Source: Vulcanococcus sp. Clear-D1
Lineage (GTDB): Bacteria; Cyanobacteriota; Cyanobacteriia; PCC-6307; Cyanobiaceae
Direction: 5' to 3'
DNA: 64,000 nucleotides
Assembly (NCBI RefSeq): GCF_014654725.1
Contig: NZ_JACVZV010000038.1
Location: forward strand, 56,608 to 120,607
This document shows positions 17,105-26,929 of the stretch, in pieces. Position 1 is the first letter of the stretch; every line of letters starts with the position of its first letter. The notes under the pieces are model-generated. The model saw only the letters and a program-made list of their open reading frames with translations, had not been told where the DNA came from and did not search any database. Position numbers and translations under genes: made by a program.

Positions 17105-19870
17105 TTAGGCGTCGCTGCTGGCCTGGCGGCGCCACAGTCGCCAGATCTTCTCCAGCTCCAGATAGAGGAAGAAGAGCAGGCTGAAGCCCACGCAGACGCC
17201 CAGATCCGCGCCGGAGAGCGCTGTGGTGCCGAAGAAGTTGGACAGCACTGGCACATAGAGCAGCAGCAGTTGCAGGCCGGTGGTGAGCAGCACAGCCCAG
17301 ATCAGCCAGGGGTTGGAGAACGCTGCCACCTGCAGCAGCGGCAGATCGCTGCGAGCCGACAGGGCATGGCCCATCTGGGCCAGGCAGAGGGTGGTGAACA
17401 CCATCGTTTTCCAGTGGTCACCGCTGTGGCCGGAGGCGTAAAGCATCAGGCCGATCACGATCACGGCAAACACGATGCCGATGCGGATGATGTAGCGCCC
17501 AATGCCCCGGGCGAAGATCGATTCGCCGGGCTCTGCTGGCGCTTTTTGCATCAAACCCTCCTCGCCGGGCTCGAGCGCCAGGGCCAGAGCCGGGACACCA
17601 TCGGTCACCAGGTTCATCCAGAGGATTTGCAGCGGTGAGAGCGGCACGCCCACCAGCCCCAGCAGCGGCGCCGAGGCGATGGTGATCAGCTCGCCCACAT
17701 TGCTGCCGAGGATGTATTTCACGAAGCGGCGGATGTTGGCGTACACCAGTCGCCCCTCCTCCACCGCATTCACGATCGTGGCGAAGTTGTCGTCGAGCAG
17801 CACCATGTCGGCAGCTTCCTTACTCACCTCCGTGCCGGTGATGCCCATCGCAACTCCGATGTGGGCCTGCTTCAGGGCCGGGGCGTCGTTGACGCCGTCA
17901 CCGGTCATCGCCACCACCTGGCCATTGGCCTGCAGCGCCTTCACGATCCGTAGCTTCTGCTCGGGCGCCACCCGCGCGTAAACGCTGCAGCGGGCCACGG
18001 CTTCCCGCAGCTCCGGCTCGTCCATGGCCTCCAGCTCCCGGCCCAGGATCACCTCCCCTGCGGCATCGGTGAGGCCGATCGCACTGCCGATCGCCCGGGC
18101 GGTGAGCGGATGATCGCCCGTGATCATCACGGGGCGGATGCCGGCCTGGCGGCAGGTGGCCACCGCCGTGGCCACCTCCGGCCGCGCCGGATCGAGCTGC
18201 GCCATCAGCCCCAGCAGCACTTGCCCTTCCAGTTCTTCGTCAGGACTGTGGTGGTGCGGGGCGCAGGCGAAGGCCAGCACCCGAAGCCCCGAGCCGGCCA
18301 GATCGCGGGCTTGATCCAGCCACCACTGCCGCTGCCCTTCGTTCAGGGCCACCACGCCGGAGCCATCGATCCAGCGATCGCACAGGCCGAGGATCACCTC
18401 CGGTGCCCCCTTGCTGATCAGGAGCCGCGCTGATCCGCTGGCACTGCTGCCTAGGGGCCCCTGCAGCTCGGCGCGGGGATCCTCGATCCACACCGCCATC
18501 AGCTGGCGCTCGGAGCTGAAGGGAATTTCGGCGGCCCGCCGGTAGTGGCTGCGCAGCTCGAAATCATCGATACCGGCCTTCAGGGCCACCACCGAGAGGG
18601 CCCCTTCGGTGGGATCGCCGAGGATGTCCCAGCTGCCATCGGCGAGTTGCTTGTGTTCGGCATCGCTGCAGAGCACACCGGCCTGCAACAACAGGGTGCG
18701 GGTACCGACGGCGCTTCCGGCGCTGACGCCGGCAGGAGCCTCGATGTCGCTGGCGGTCATGCTGCCGCTGGGGTCGTAACCCTGGCCGCTCACGCTTACG
18801 CGCTCGGTGCCTACCCGTAGTTCCTGCACCACCTGGCGGTTCTGGGTGAGGGTGCCGGTTTTGTCGGAGCAGATCACTGTCACCGAGCCCAGGCCCTCCA
18901 CCGCCGGTAGGCGCCGGATCAGGGCGGAGCGGCGCACCATGCGTTGGGTACCGATCGCCAACGTCACTGTGATCACTGCCGGCAGGCCCTCCGGCACGAT
19001 CGCCACCGCCATCGACAGCGACACCTCCAGCAGGTTGAGCGGGTCTTGCTTGAGCAGCAGGCCCAGCACCACCACCACCGCCACCAGAGCCAGGGCACTA
19101 CCCACCAGCACCTTGGCCAGTCCATCGAGGCGTTCCTGCAGCGGCGTGCTTTCACCGCCTGCGGTGTTGATCAGCTCAGCGATCTGCCCCAGTTCGGTGC
19201 CCATGCCGGTGGCGCTCACCAGGGCCACACCGCGGCCCCGCACCACCTCGGTGCCCTGGAACAGGCAGTTCTGGCGCTCCAGCACCGGAGTGGCTTCCTC
19301 CAGCACCAGCTCGGCTTTTTTGAATACCGCTTCGGCTTCACCGGTGAGCGCCGCCTCGCGCACCCCAAGATCGGCCGCCTCCAGCAGGCGGGCATCGGCG
19401 GGCACCCGATCGCCGGCCTCCAGCCGGATCACATCGCCGGGCACCAGCTCTTCGCTGCCCACCCGCTGCCACTGGCCATCGCGGCGCACCTGCACCATGG
19501 GTTGCGCCATGTCGCGCAGGGCGAGCAGGGCTTGCTGCGCCTTGCTTTCCTGCAGATATCCCAGCAGGCCGTTGAGCACCACGATCACCAGGATCGCGAT
19601 CGCATCTTTGGGAAATTCCTGCTGATGCAGCGAAACCGCCGCTGACACAGCCGCCACCGCCAGCAGCATGATCAGCATCACGTTGCTGAACTGATCCCAA
19701 AGGATCTGCCAGGCGCTACGACCTTCTGACAGTTCGAGCTTGTTCGGGCCGAATGCCGCAAGTCGCCGTGCTGTTTCAGCCGTGGTGAGTCCGTCGCGGC
19801 TGGCCTTCAGCTGCTCCAGGCAGGCCCCAGGGGCGAAGGCGTGCCATTGAAACTCTGGTGACTTGCCCAA
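17105..19870 (-). CDS. P2A-type cation-transporting ATPase (Ca2+-ATPase-like)
   Basis: [11 protein letters not shown] phosphorylation site, [17 protein letters not shown] (M4), [50 protein letters not shown] (M6). Confidence 0.95.
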   Translation of the reverse strand: MGKSPEFQWHAFAPGACLEQLKASRDGLTTAETARRLAAFGPNKLELSEGRSAWQILWDQFSNVMLIMLLAVAAVSAAVSLHQQEFPKDAIAILVIVVLNGLLGYLQESKAQQALLALRDMAQPMVQVRRDGQWQRVGSEELVPGDVIRLEAGDRVPADARLLEAADLGVREAALTGEAEAVFKKAELVLEEATPVLERQNCLFQGTEVVRGRGVALVSATGMGTELGQIAELINTAGGESTPLQERLDGLAKVLVGSALALVAVVVVLGLLLKQDPLNLLEVSLSMAVAIVPEGLPAVITVTLAIGTQRMVRRSALIRRLPAVEGLGSVTVICSDKTGTLTQNRQVVQELRVGTERVSVSGQGYDPSGSMTASDIEAPAGVSAGSAVGTRTLLLQAGVLCSDAEHKQLADGSWDILGDPTEGALSVVALKAGIDDFELRSHYRRAAEIPFSSERQLMAVWIEDPRAELQGPLGSSASGSARLLISKGAPEVILGLCDRWIDGSGVVALNEGQRQWWLDQARDLAGSGLRVLAFACAPHHHSPDEELEGQVLLGLMAQLDPARPEVATAVATCRQAGIRPVMITGDHPLTARAIGSAIGLTDAAGEVILGRELEAMDEPELREAVARCSVYARVAPEQKLRIVKALQANGQVVAMTGDGVNDAPALKQAHIGVAMGITGTEVSKEAADMVLLDDNFATIVNAVEEGRLVYANIRRFVKYILGSNVGELITIASAPLLGLVGVPLSPLQILWMNLVTDGVPALALALEPGEEGLMQKAPAEPGESIFARGIGRYIIRIGIVFAVIVIGLMLYASGHSGDHWKTMVFTTLCLAQMGHALSARSDLPLLQVAAFSNPWLIWAVLLTTGLQLLLLYVPVLSNFFGTTALSGADLGVCVGFSLLFFLYLELEKIWRLWRRQASSDA

Positions 19871-19912
19871 GGCCTTCTGGAGCTCGTTGCTACAAGGCCA
19901 TCCTCGCTGGAC

Positions 19913-20665
19913 TCAATTGATCTGGCTGAGGAATTGGCGGCTGCGCTCGTGCTGCGGGTTGGCGAAGAACTGCTCCGGCGGCGCTTCTTCCACCACTTGC
20001 CCTTCCGCCATCAGCACCACACGGCTGGCAACCTGCCGGGCGAAGCGCACCTCGTGGGTCACCACCACCATGGTCATGCCGACGCGGGCTAACTCCTGCA
20101 TCACCGCCAGCACCTCCTGCACCATCTCCGGATCGAGGGCGCTGGTGGGTTCATCGAACAGCATGATCCGTGGCTCCATGCAGAGCGAACGGGCAATCGC
20201 CACCCGCTGCTGCTGGCCGCCGGAGAGCTGGCCTGGATACTTGCGGGCCTGCTCGTGAATGCCTACCCGCTCCAGGAGTTCGAGGGCCTGCTGTTCCACC
20301 TCCCGCTTGGGCCGCTGCCGCACCAGCGTGGGCGCCAGGGTGAGGTTCTCCAGCACCGTGAGGTGGGGGAAGAGGTTGAACTGCTGGAAGACCATTCCCA
20401 CTTCCCGGCGGATCGCATCAATGTTGCGCACGTCGTTGGAGAGGGGCATTCCATCCACCACGATCGAGCCCTTCTGGAAATCCTCCAGGGCGTTGAAGGT
20501 GCGGATAAAGGTGCTCTTGCCGGAGCCCGAGGGACCCATGATCACCACCACCTCACCCTGGTGCACGGTGAGATCCACCCCCCGCAAGGCCTGAAAGCCA
20601 TTGGGGTACCACTTCTCAACCCCGCGGGCTTCGATCATCACGGGGAGGGCTGTAGGGCTGGTCAT
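19913..20665 (-). CDS. aapP: Polar amino-acid ABC transporter ATP-binding protein
   Basis: EVVVIMGPSGSGKSTFIRTFNALE (Walker A), QLSGGQQQRVAIARSL, ILFDEPTSALDPE; likely start MTSPTALPVMIEARGVEKWYPNG at 20665. Confidence 0.92.
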   Translation of the reverse strand: MTSPTALPVMIEARGVEKWYPNGFQALRGVDLTVHQGEVVVIMGPSGSGKSTFIRTFNALEDFQKGSIVVDGMPLSNDVRNIDAIRREVGMVFQQFNLFPHLTVLENLTLAPTLVRQRPKREVEQQALELLERVGIHEQARKYPGQLSGGQQQRVAIARSLCMEPRIMLFDEPTSALDPEMVQEVLAVMQELARVGMTMVVVTHEVRFARQVASRVVLMAEGQVVEEAPPEQFFANPQHERSRQFLSQIN

Positions 20666-21858
20666 GCCTTCGATGTGGCGAGGGGATTGAGGCGGGTTTC
20701 GAGGGCGCGGCTGCCCAGGCCCAGGGCGGCGCAGCAGCACCAGAACAGCACGGCCAGCACCAAGTACACCTCAGCGTTTTTGCCCAGGAATTCCGGATTG
20801 GCCATCACCGTGCGGGCGGTGCCCAGCAGATCCAGCAGCCCTATCAGCGAGAGCAGGGTGGTGTCTTGCAGCAGGGTGATGAACTGCCCCACCGTGGCGG
20901 GCAGCGCCACCCGCAGCGCCTGAGGCAGCACCACATGGATGAGGGCCTGGTGCATGGGTAGGCCCAGCGAGCGGGCCGCTTCTAGTTGCCCCGGCGGCAG
21001 GGCCACCAGGCCGGAACGAACGGCTTCGGCCACATAGGCCGCGGCGAAGAAGGTGAGCACCCAGGCGGCTCGCCACACCCGATCCGGCGCTAGTCCACCG
21101 GGCAGCAGGAAGCCCAGGATGTTCTGCCCGAGGAACAGCAAGGTGATCAGCGGCGCGCCGCGGATGAACTCGATGTAGACCACCGAGCCCCAGCGCAGTA
21201 GTGGCAGTTCGCTGCGGCGGCCCAGGGCCAGCAGGATGCCCAGCGGGAAGCAGAGCAGGATTGCGAAGCTGGCCTCTAGCAGGGTGAGGAGCAGTCCGCC
21301 CCACTCACCTGGAGGCACCCGCATCAGGCCGAGGCCTCCGCTGATCAGCACCATGCCCACCAGGTAGAGCACCGGCCACACCAACGGCACCAGCCGCAGC
21401 AGCGGCGCCGGCAGTGCCTGGCTCCAGCGACCCGCCGCCCAGCGCACCATCAGCAGGAGCGCCGTGATCCCCCACCAGCGCAGTTGAATCGGCAGCTCCA
21501 GCTTCAAGGCCCAGCTGCCGATCACCGCCAGGGCGATCAGGATCCCGGCCGCCAGCTGGTCGTTGCGGGGCCAGGTGCCCCTGCCGCGCAGCAGGCCCCA
21601 GCACAGGCCGCTGGCGGCAGCCAGCAATCCGGTGAGCAGCCACAGGCGCCACTGTTGCTCGATCGGGTAGCGCCCCACCGCGAACAGGGTGGTGTTGGCC
21701 TGGATCACAGCCCACTGGGCTTGAAACAGCACCCAGCGCAAGAAGGCCGTGCCCACGGCCAGCAGAAAGCCCAGCAGCGCCAGGGTGATCACGCTGTCGA
21801 CGGGCGTGGCGAACAGTTCGCGGCGCAGGCGGGAGAAGGTGAGGGAAGGGACTGTCAT
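20662..21858 (-). CDS. aapM: Amino-acid ABC transporter permease (AapM-like)
   Basis: YIEFIRGAPLITLLFLGQ..., YVAEAVRSGLVALPPGQLEAARSLGLPMHQALIHVVLPQALRVALPATVGQFI. Confidence 0.9.
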   Translation of the reverse strand: MTVPSLTFSRLRRELFATPVDSVITLALLGFLLAVGTAFLRWVLFQAQWAVIQANTTLFAVGRYPIEQQWRLWLLTGLLAAASGLCWGLLRGRGTWPRNDQLAAGILIALAVIGSWALKLELPIQLRWWGITALLLMVRWAAGRWSQALPAPLLRLVPLVWPVLYLVGMVLISGGLGLMRVPPGEWGGLLLTLLEASFAILLCFPLGILLALGRRSELPLLRWGSVVYIEFIRGAPLITLLFLGQNILGFLLPGGLAPDRVWRAAWVLTFFAAAYVAEAVRSGLVALPPGQLEAARSLGLPMHQALIHVVLPQALRVALPATVGQFITLLQDTTLLSLIGLLDLLGTARTVMANPEFLGKNAEVYLVLAVLFWCCCAALGLGSRALETRLNPLATSKA

Positions 21859-22817
21859 CAGCGCTCCTTGATCTGCACCCAGCTGTTCACGCCATTCATC
21901 AGCGCCGAGATCAGCAGATCGATCACGAGATAGGACCCCAGCAGGATCAACACCACTTCCACGGCACGGCCGGTTTGGTTGAGGGTGGTTTCAGCCACGG
22001 AATAGAGATCGGTGTAGCCACAGGCCACCGCCAGCGAGGAGTTCTTGGCCAGAGAGATGTATTGGCTGTTGAGGCCCGGCACGATCACCCGCAGCGCCTG
22101 GGGCAGAACGATGCGCTGCAGCGTTTGCAGCGGCGTGAGCCCGAGTGAGCGGGAGGCTTCCCATTGGCCGGGCGGTACTGAAGCCACTCCGCCGCGCACC
22201 ACTTCAGCGATGAACGCGGCTGTGTACACCACCAGGCCGGTGAGCAGGGCCCCGAACTCCACGGTGAGCCGCAGTTGCCCGTGCCACACCCCATCGATCA
22301 GCTCGGGCTTGCCGAGAAACAGCCCGGATTTGGCCAGCACCACACCTGGTAGCTGGATCGCCTGCTCGCCCCCGGGCAGGGACAGGAACACCACGAAATA
22401 CCAGAACACCAACTGCAGCAGCAGCGGGATGTTGCGGATCAGCTCCACATAAACCCGCGCCAGGCGCCGCAGTAGACCATTGCTGCTGAAAGCCGCCACG
22501 CCGATCAAGGTGCCCAGCACCGTGGCCCCCACCAGGCCGGCCACCACCACCCGCAGGGTGTTCACCAGCCCGGCCAGCAGGGCGCGCCAGTAGGGCAGCT
22601 CCGCGTTGAAGGGCAGCAGCGTTTCCGAAACGTCGAAACCGGCGGGGTTACCCAGCCAGCTCCAGCTGAGCAGCAGGCCGGCGTTGGTGAGGTTGCGCAC
22701 CAGGTTGCCCACCAGGAACGCCACCACCACCAGCACCACCAGGCCGGCGACGCCTTGCACCAGCCAGGGAATCAGCCGCCGGTTCCGCCACCAGGGGGTG
22801 ACCGCAGGGGAAGGCAT
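21858..22817 (-). CDS. aapQ: Amino-acid ABC transporter permease (AapQ-like)
   Basis: YVELIRNIPLLLQLVFWYFVVFLSLPGG..., FIAEVVRGGVASVPPGQWEASRSLGLTPLQTLQRIVLPQALRVIVPGL; start MPSPAVTPWWRNRRL. Confidence 0.9.
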   Translation of the reverse strand: MPSPAVTPWWRNRRLIPWLVQGVAGLVVLVVVAFLVGNLVRNLTNAGLLLSWSWLGNPAGFDVSETLLPFNAELPYWRALLAGLVNTLRVVVAGLVGATVLGTLIGVAAFSSNGLLRRLARVYVELIRNIPLLLQLVFWYFVVFLSLPGGEQAIQLPGVVLAKSGLFLGKPELIDGVWHGQLRLTVEFGALLTGLVVYTAAFIAEVVRGGVASVPPGQWEASRSLGLTPLQTLQRIVLPQALRVIVPGLNSQYISLAKNSSLAVACGYTDLYSVAETTLNQTGRAVEVVLILLGSYLVIDLLISALMNGVNSWVQIKER

Positions 22818-23878
22818 CAACGGAAGGGTGGTGAGTAGATCAGGCCGCCGTCGCTCCACTGGCGGTTGAGGCCGCGCTCGAGCTTGAGCTTGGAGCCCTG
22901 GCCGACGTTGCGCTCAAACAGTTCGCCGTAGTTGCCCACGGCTTTCACGGCTTGCACCACGAAATCCGCTGGCAGGCCCAACTGCTTGCCGAAGTCGCCC
23001 TCTACGCCCAAGAAGCGGCGCAGGTCGGCCTGGTTGGGGTTGGCTTTGGCTTCGGCCACCTTGGCGTCGATGTTGGCTTGGGTGATGCCGAGCTCCTCGG
23101 CCTGCATCAGGCCATAGATCGTCCAGCGCACGGCATCAGCCCAGCCCGGATCCGCGTTCACCGTCACGGGGGTGAGCGGTTCCTTGCTCAGCACCTCCGG
23201 CAGCAGCACATGGCCCGCGGGATCGGGGAAGCTGGTGCGCTTGGCCGCGAGCTGCGAGCGGTCGCTGGTGACGGCCACGCAGCGGCCCTGCAGGTAGGCG
23301 GCGTAGGTCTGGTCGCCGGTTTGGAATTTGAGCGGGGTGTAGGTGGCCTTGATCTCACGCATGCGATCGGCCAGGTTGAGCTCGGTGGTGGTGCCGCTCT
23401 CCACGCAGATCGGTTTGCCGGCCAGATCTTTCAGGCTGTTGATGCCGGCGGCCTTTGGGGCCATCACGCCCTGACCGTCATAAAAAACAGTGGGAGCGAA
23501 GCTGAGGCCGTTGCCGCCGGAAGCATCACGGCTCAAGGTGTAAGTGGTGTTGCGCGAGAGCAGATCGATCTCACCACTGGCCAGGGCAGCGAAGCGCTCA
23601 CTGGAGTTGAGATCGCGGAACTCCACTTTGCTGGGGTCGCCCAGGGTGGCAGCCGCCACCGCCCGGCACACATCCACATCCAGGCCGCTGTAACTGCCGT
23701 CGGGGCTCACGAAACTGAAGCCGGGCAGCTTGCCGTCGACCCCGCAGAGCAGCTTGCCGCGGCTCTTCACCCCATTGAGCTTCTGGCTTTGGATACCGCC
23801 GCCATCGCTGGCGCAGCCCACTAATGCCAATGCGACCAGAAGAGGTGCACATAGGGCGAGCTTGCGCAACCTGACCAT
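22817..23878 (-). CDS. aapJ: Amino-acid ABC transporter substrate-binding lipoprotein (AapJ-like)
   Basis: Start MVRLRKLALCAPLLVALALVGCAS (lipobox); KSRGKLLCGVDGKLPGFSFVSPDGSYSGLDVDVCRAVAAATLGDPSKVEF. Confidence 0.9.
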   Translation of the reverse strand: MVRLRKLALCAPLLVALALVGCASDGGGIQSQKLNGVKSRGKLLCGVDGKLPGFSFVSPDGSYSGLDVDVCRAVAAATLGDPSKVEFRDLNSSERFAALASGEIDLLSRNTTYTLSRDASGGNGLSFAPTVFYDGQGVMAPKAAGINSLKDLAGKPICVESGTTTELNLADRMREIKATYTPLKFQTGDQTYAAYLQGRCVAVTSDRSQLAAKRTSFPDPAGHVLLPEVLSKEPLTPVTVNADPGWADAVRWTIYGLMQAEELGITQANIDAKVAEAKANPNQADLRRFLGVEGDFGKQLGLPADFVVQAVKAVGNYGELFERNVGQGSKLKLERGLNRQWSDGGLIYSPPFR

Positions 23879-23915
23879 GGAGGCGGTACAAAATTTCGCG
23901 AAGTTTGCCAGCAGA

Positions 23916-25100
23916 TCAGCCTGGCTGGTTGTTCCTGGTGGGCGCCTCCACATCCCCGGGATGCAGCAGCAGACGCCGCTCCAGCAACAGCAGCCCCACC
24001 ACGGTGGTGATCGTGACCATCAGCACCAGTGCCGAAAACTGCGGCGGGTTGATCACACCGGCATTCAGCGCGGTGGTGGCAAACACCAGACCTGGCAGAC
24101 CGCGGGGAATCAGGCCGAAGATCACGGCCCAGCGATCCACGCCGTTGCGCTGATCACGCTGGGTGATGCCCAAGCCGCAGATCAGCTTGCTGGTGATGGC
24201 CAGGGCCAGCAAGGTCAGGCTCAAGCCCCAGGCCTGCGCTTCAAGCAGCGTGCCGGCCTGGATGCGCATGCCCACACTGATGAAATAGAGGGGCAGGAAC
24301 ACCTCGGAGATCACCGTGAGCAGCCCGCCCACCTGCGGTGGTTGCTCCGATAGGCGGTTGAGCAGCACCCCGCCCCAGAGGGCTCCGAGTAGGGAGGTGA
24401 GTCCACTCACTTCGCCCACCCAGGCACAGCCCACCAGCAGCATCAGCACTGCCAGGGGGCTCGTGGGTGCAGCCCAGCCCTGGCGGCGCCACCAACGGGC
24501 GATCCGATCACTGAGCAGGGCGGCCGCGATCCCCAGTAGGGGGCCGAGCCAGCCAGCGCTCACGCCGCTGAGAGTGCGGCCGCCAAGGGCCACCGCCAAG
24601 CTGAGCAGGGCGATGGCCGGCAGATCGTCGAGCACCGAAACCCCAACCGGCAGACGGCCTGTTGGCGTTTGCAACGCCTGGCGCTGGGCCAGCAGCCGTA
24701 GTGTGACGCCTGTGCCGGTGGCCGCCACGCAGGCCAGGCAAAGCACGGCCGTAGCTGGCGCCATGCCCAGCCCGAGCACCAATGGGCTATAGCCCAGAAG
24801 CGGCCCGATCACGCTGAGGCCCAGCAAGCGCAGGATCGTGCCGCGCCGTGAGCTCAGCAGGTCGCCCCGCACCTCCAGACCCACCTGGAAGAACAGGGCA
24901 AGCACTCCCAGTTCGGTGAGCCCGCTCAAAGGAGCGATGGATTGATAAGGCAGCAGCGTGTTGCCCAGCCCAAAGCCGATCAACAGCTCCACCACAATCG
25001 CCGGCACCGCGAGCCGCGAAAGCTGGCCCGCCATCAGGCGGGCTGCCCCCAAGCCGATCAACAGGATCAGCAGCGTGGTGAGCAGGGAGGGTGATTGCAA
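23916..25100 (-). CDS. Cation:proton antiporter (CPA2 family)
   Basis: VPAIVVELLIGFGLGNTLLP, VAATGTGVTLRLLAQRQALQTPTGRLPVGVSVLDDLPAIALLSLAVALGG; polytopic. Confidence 0.85.
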   Translation of the reverse strand: MQSPSLLTTLLILLIGLGAARLMAGQLSRLAVPAIVVELLIGFGLGNTLLPYQSIAPLSGLTELGVLALFFQVGLEVRGDLLSSRRGTILRLLGLSVIGPLLGYSPLVLGLGMAPATAVLCLACVAATGTGVTLRLLAQRQALQTPTGRLPVGVSVLDDLPAIALLSLAVALGGRTLSGVSAGWLGPLLGIAAALLSDRIARWWRRQGWAAPTSPLAVLMLLVGCAWVGEVSGLTSLLGALWGGVLLNRLSEQPPQVGGLLTVISEVFLPLYFISVGMRIQAGTLLEAQAWGLSLTLLALAITSKLICGLGITQRDQRNGVDRWAVIFGLIPRGLPGLVFATTALNAGVINPPQFSALVLMVTITTVVGLLLLERRLLLHPGDVEAPTRNNQPG

Positions 25101-25118
25101 GCCCGCGGCTCTCGCCGA

Positions 25119-25436
25119 TTAGTTCGAAGCTTCGCCTTCAGCCTCAGCTTCAGCGGGCTGGGTGGTTGGTTTCATGTTGGCCCCGAGCTCGGTGCAGGCT
25201 CGGATTGGATCCACATCGGGGGCCAGGCCCAGCGCTTTGCGCAGGGCATCCATTTGGCTCACCGATTGCATGTCAAGCGAGGCTGCAGCCTGCTCACAGG
25301 CAATCTTTTTGAGGGCCTGGGTGTCCGGCGGGCGGCAGCCACTGAGAGCGGCTCCACTCACAACGAGCGCCGTGGAGGCCAACCAGATCCGGCGATGCTG
25401 CAGGGCATTTCCGAGCGGCTGCAAAGGATTGACCAC
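25119..25436 (-). CDS. Hypothetical lipoprotein
   Basis: Signal/lipobox RRIWLASTALVVSGAALSGC; 105 aa. Confidence 0.55.
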   Translation of the reverse strand: MVNPLQPLGNALQHRRIWLASTALVVSGAALSGCRPPDTQALKKIACEQAAASLDMQSVSQMDALRKALGLAPDVDPIRACTELGANMKPTTQPAEAEAEGEASN

Positions 25437-25606
25437 GGGCGAAGGCTGTGAATTGGATCAACGCTAGGGAGGTTGAAAAGAACTGCGTCTTGAGGCGTTT
25501 GAAAATGCAACTGGGCCCTCAAGTCGCCTTCGTTTAACGGGCGGGTAGCCACAGCTGTTGGCTTCGATCTCTAAAGATGAGCGCCAGTTGAGCCGCTCGC
25601 TCCTTC

Positions 25607-26311
25607 TTGATGCTCCCGTTCCACTGGCTCACTCAAACCCTGGCCTTCGGCTTGGGCATCTCGTTCAGCCCTCTCAACATCGCCCTGGTGGCTCTACTGC
25701 TGCTGGGCACCCAACCGCTGCGGCGCTGCGGCACCTTCCTCACGGGTTGGGTGCTCGCCAACGGCGGCGCTCTTAGCGCCGTGGTGTTGATCGGCGGGCG
25801 GCTGAGCTGGGCCATGCACTTGGGCAGCCGCGGCCAGATCTTGATCGATCTGATCGGTGCGGGGGCCTTGGTGGGGTTGGGCCTGTTTCAGCTCACGCCG
25901 GCCGTGGCGATCGGTGAGGAGAACTGGGCCATGCAGCTGATGACCCGGCTGCCAGAGCTTGATGGCCTTCCCCTGGTGGGGCTTGGGGCAGGCTGCGCCT
26001 TGGTGAGCCCGGAAAACCTGGTGTTTTATGTGAAAGAAGGGGGGATGCTGCTCACCAACCACACCAGCCTGCGTGGCGATCTGGAGGTCGGAGCCGTGTT
26101 TGTGGCCGTGACCGCCTCCTTACTGCTGCTCCCACCGCTGCTCTGGATCGTGAATGGTGAGGGGCTGCGCGTCTCGCTCGAGCGCGTCAATGATTGGCTG
26201 GTGCACCGAGCCGAATGGCTGGTGGGTGTGTTTGCACTCGTGCTGGGCGTTTATCTCGGATGGCAGGGCATTGAGGGTTTGCGTCATCTGACCCTGCTGG
26301 CCTCCGCCTGA
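25607..26311 (+). CDS. GAP (Sap/LysE-like) family membrane protein
   Basis: GLGISFSPLNIALVALLLLGTQPLRRCGTFLTGWVLANGGALSAVVLI; six-TM pattern. Confidence 0.65.
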   Translation: MMLPFHWLTQTLAFGLGISFSPLNIALVALLLLGTQPLRRCGTFLTGWVLANGGALSAVVLIGGRLSWAMHLGSRGQILIDLIGAGALVGLGLFQLTPAVAIGEENWAMQLMTRLPELDGLPLVGLGAGCALVSPENLVFYVKEGGMLLTNHTSLRGDLEVGAVFVAVTASLLLLPPLLWIVNGEGLRVSLERVNDWLVHRAEWLVGVFALVLGVYLGWQGIEGLRHLTLLASA

Positions 26312-26367
26312 AGGTGAACGCAGCTTGCTGCGTTGGTTTGATGAGTCTGGCGCTCAATGAGCTCGCC

Positions 26368-26814
26368 TTAAATGAAATACATCGCCTGAGCTTGCAGGCG
26401 CGCATCCCGTTCGGTGAGGAGATCGGAAAGGGTTGTGCTGGTGAGGAGTTGATCCCTTCGCAGGCGAAGTTCCTCCCCGAGTGCAAGGATCACCTGCAGC
26501 TCGTTGCTGCCTTGAGCAGGATCAGGCTGCTCAGCTGTGCCATCGAGGCAGGCGATCACGTCGGCCAGGCAGATTTGAGCAGCTGGCCTCGAGAGCGAGT
26601 AGCCACCGCGGGCGCCGCGGACGCTGCGCACGAACCCTGAGCGGCGCAGGCTGGTCATCATTTGCTCGAGGTAGCGCTCAGGGATGGCCTGCCTGGCAGC
26701 AATTTCGGATACCTGCAGGAGCTCTCCGCTGGATTGCACATCCGCCAGCTCCATCAAGGCCTGCAGGCCATACGTGGTTTTCGCACTGAACCCCAATCGG
26801 GCAGGTAAGCGCAA
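26368..26814 (-). CDS. Rrf2-family transcriptional regulator
   Basis: FSAKTTYGLQALMELADVQSSGELLQVSEIAARQAIPERYLEQMMTSLRRSGFVRSVRGARGGYSLSRPAAQICLADVI. Confidence 0.9.
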   Translation of the reverse strand: MRLPARLGFSAKTTYGLQALMELADVQSSGELLQVSEIAARQAIPERYLEQMMTSLRRSGFVRSVRGARGGYSLSRPAAQICLADVIACLDGTAEQPDPAQGSNELQVILALGEELRLRRDQLLTSTTLSDLLTERDARLQAQAMYFI

Positions 26815-26929
26815 AGATCAGTCTGTCATCCAAAGAACGGTAACGCGCTCGGAAATGAAGGATTCCCGCGTCATGCGCCTGCGAGCTGCCTTCTGGATCA
26901 ATAAATTCGTAAATCCGATCTGAACACCG

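Noticed and set aside
18807-19625. 272-aa plus-strand ORF (Ser/Thr/Arg-rich) inside the P-type ATPase
   Set aside because: Shadow of the ATPase gene on the opposite strand; no domain-like features.
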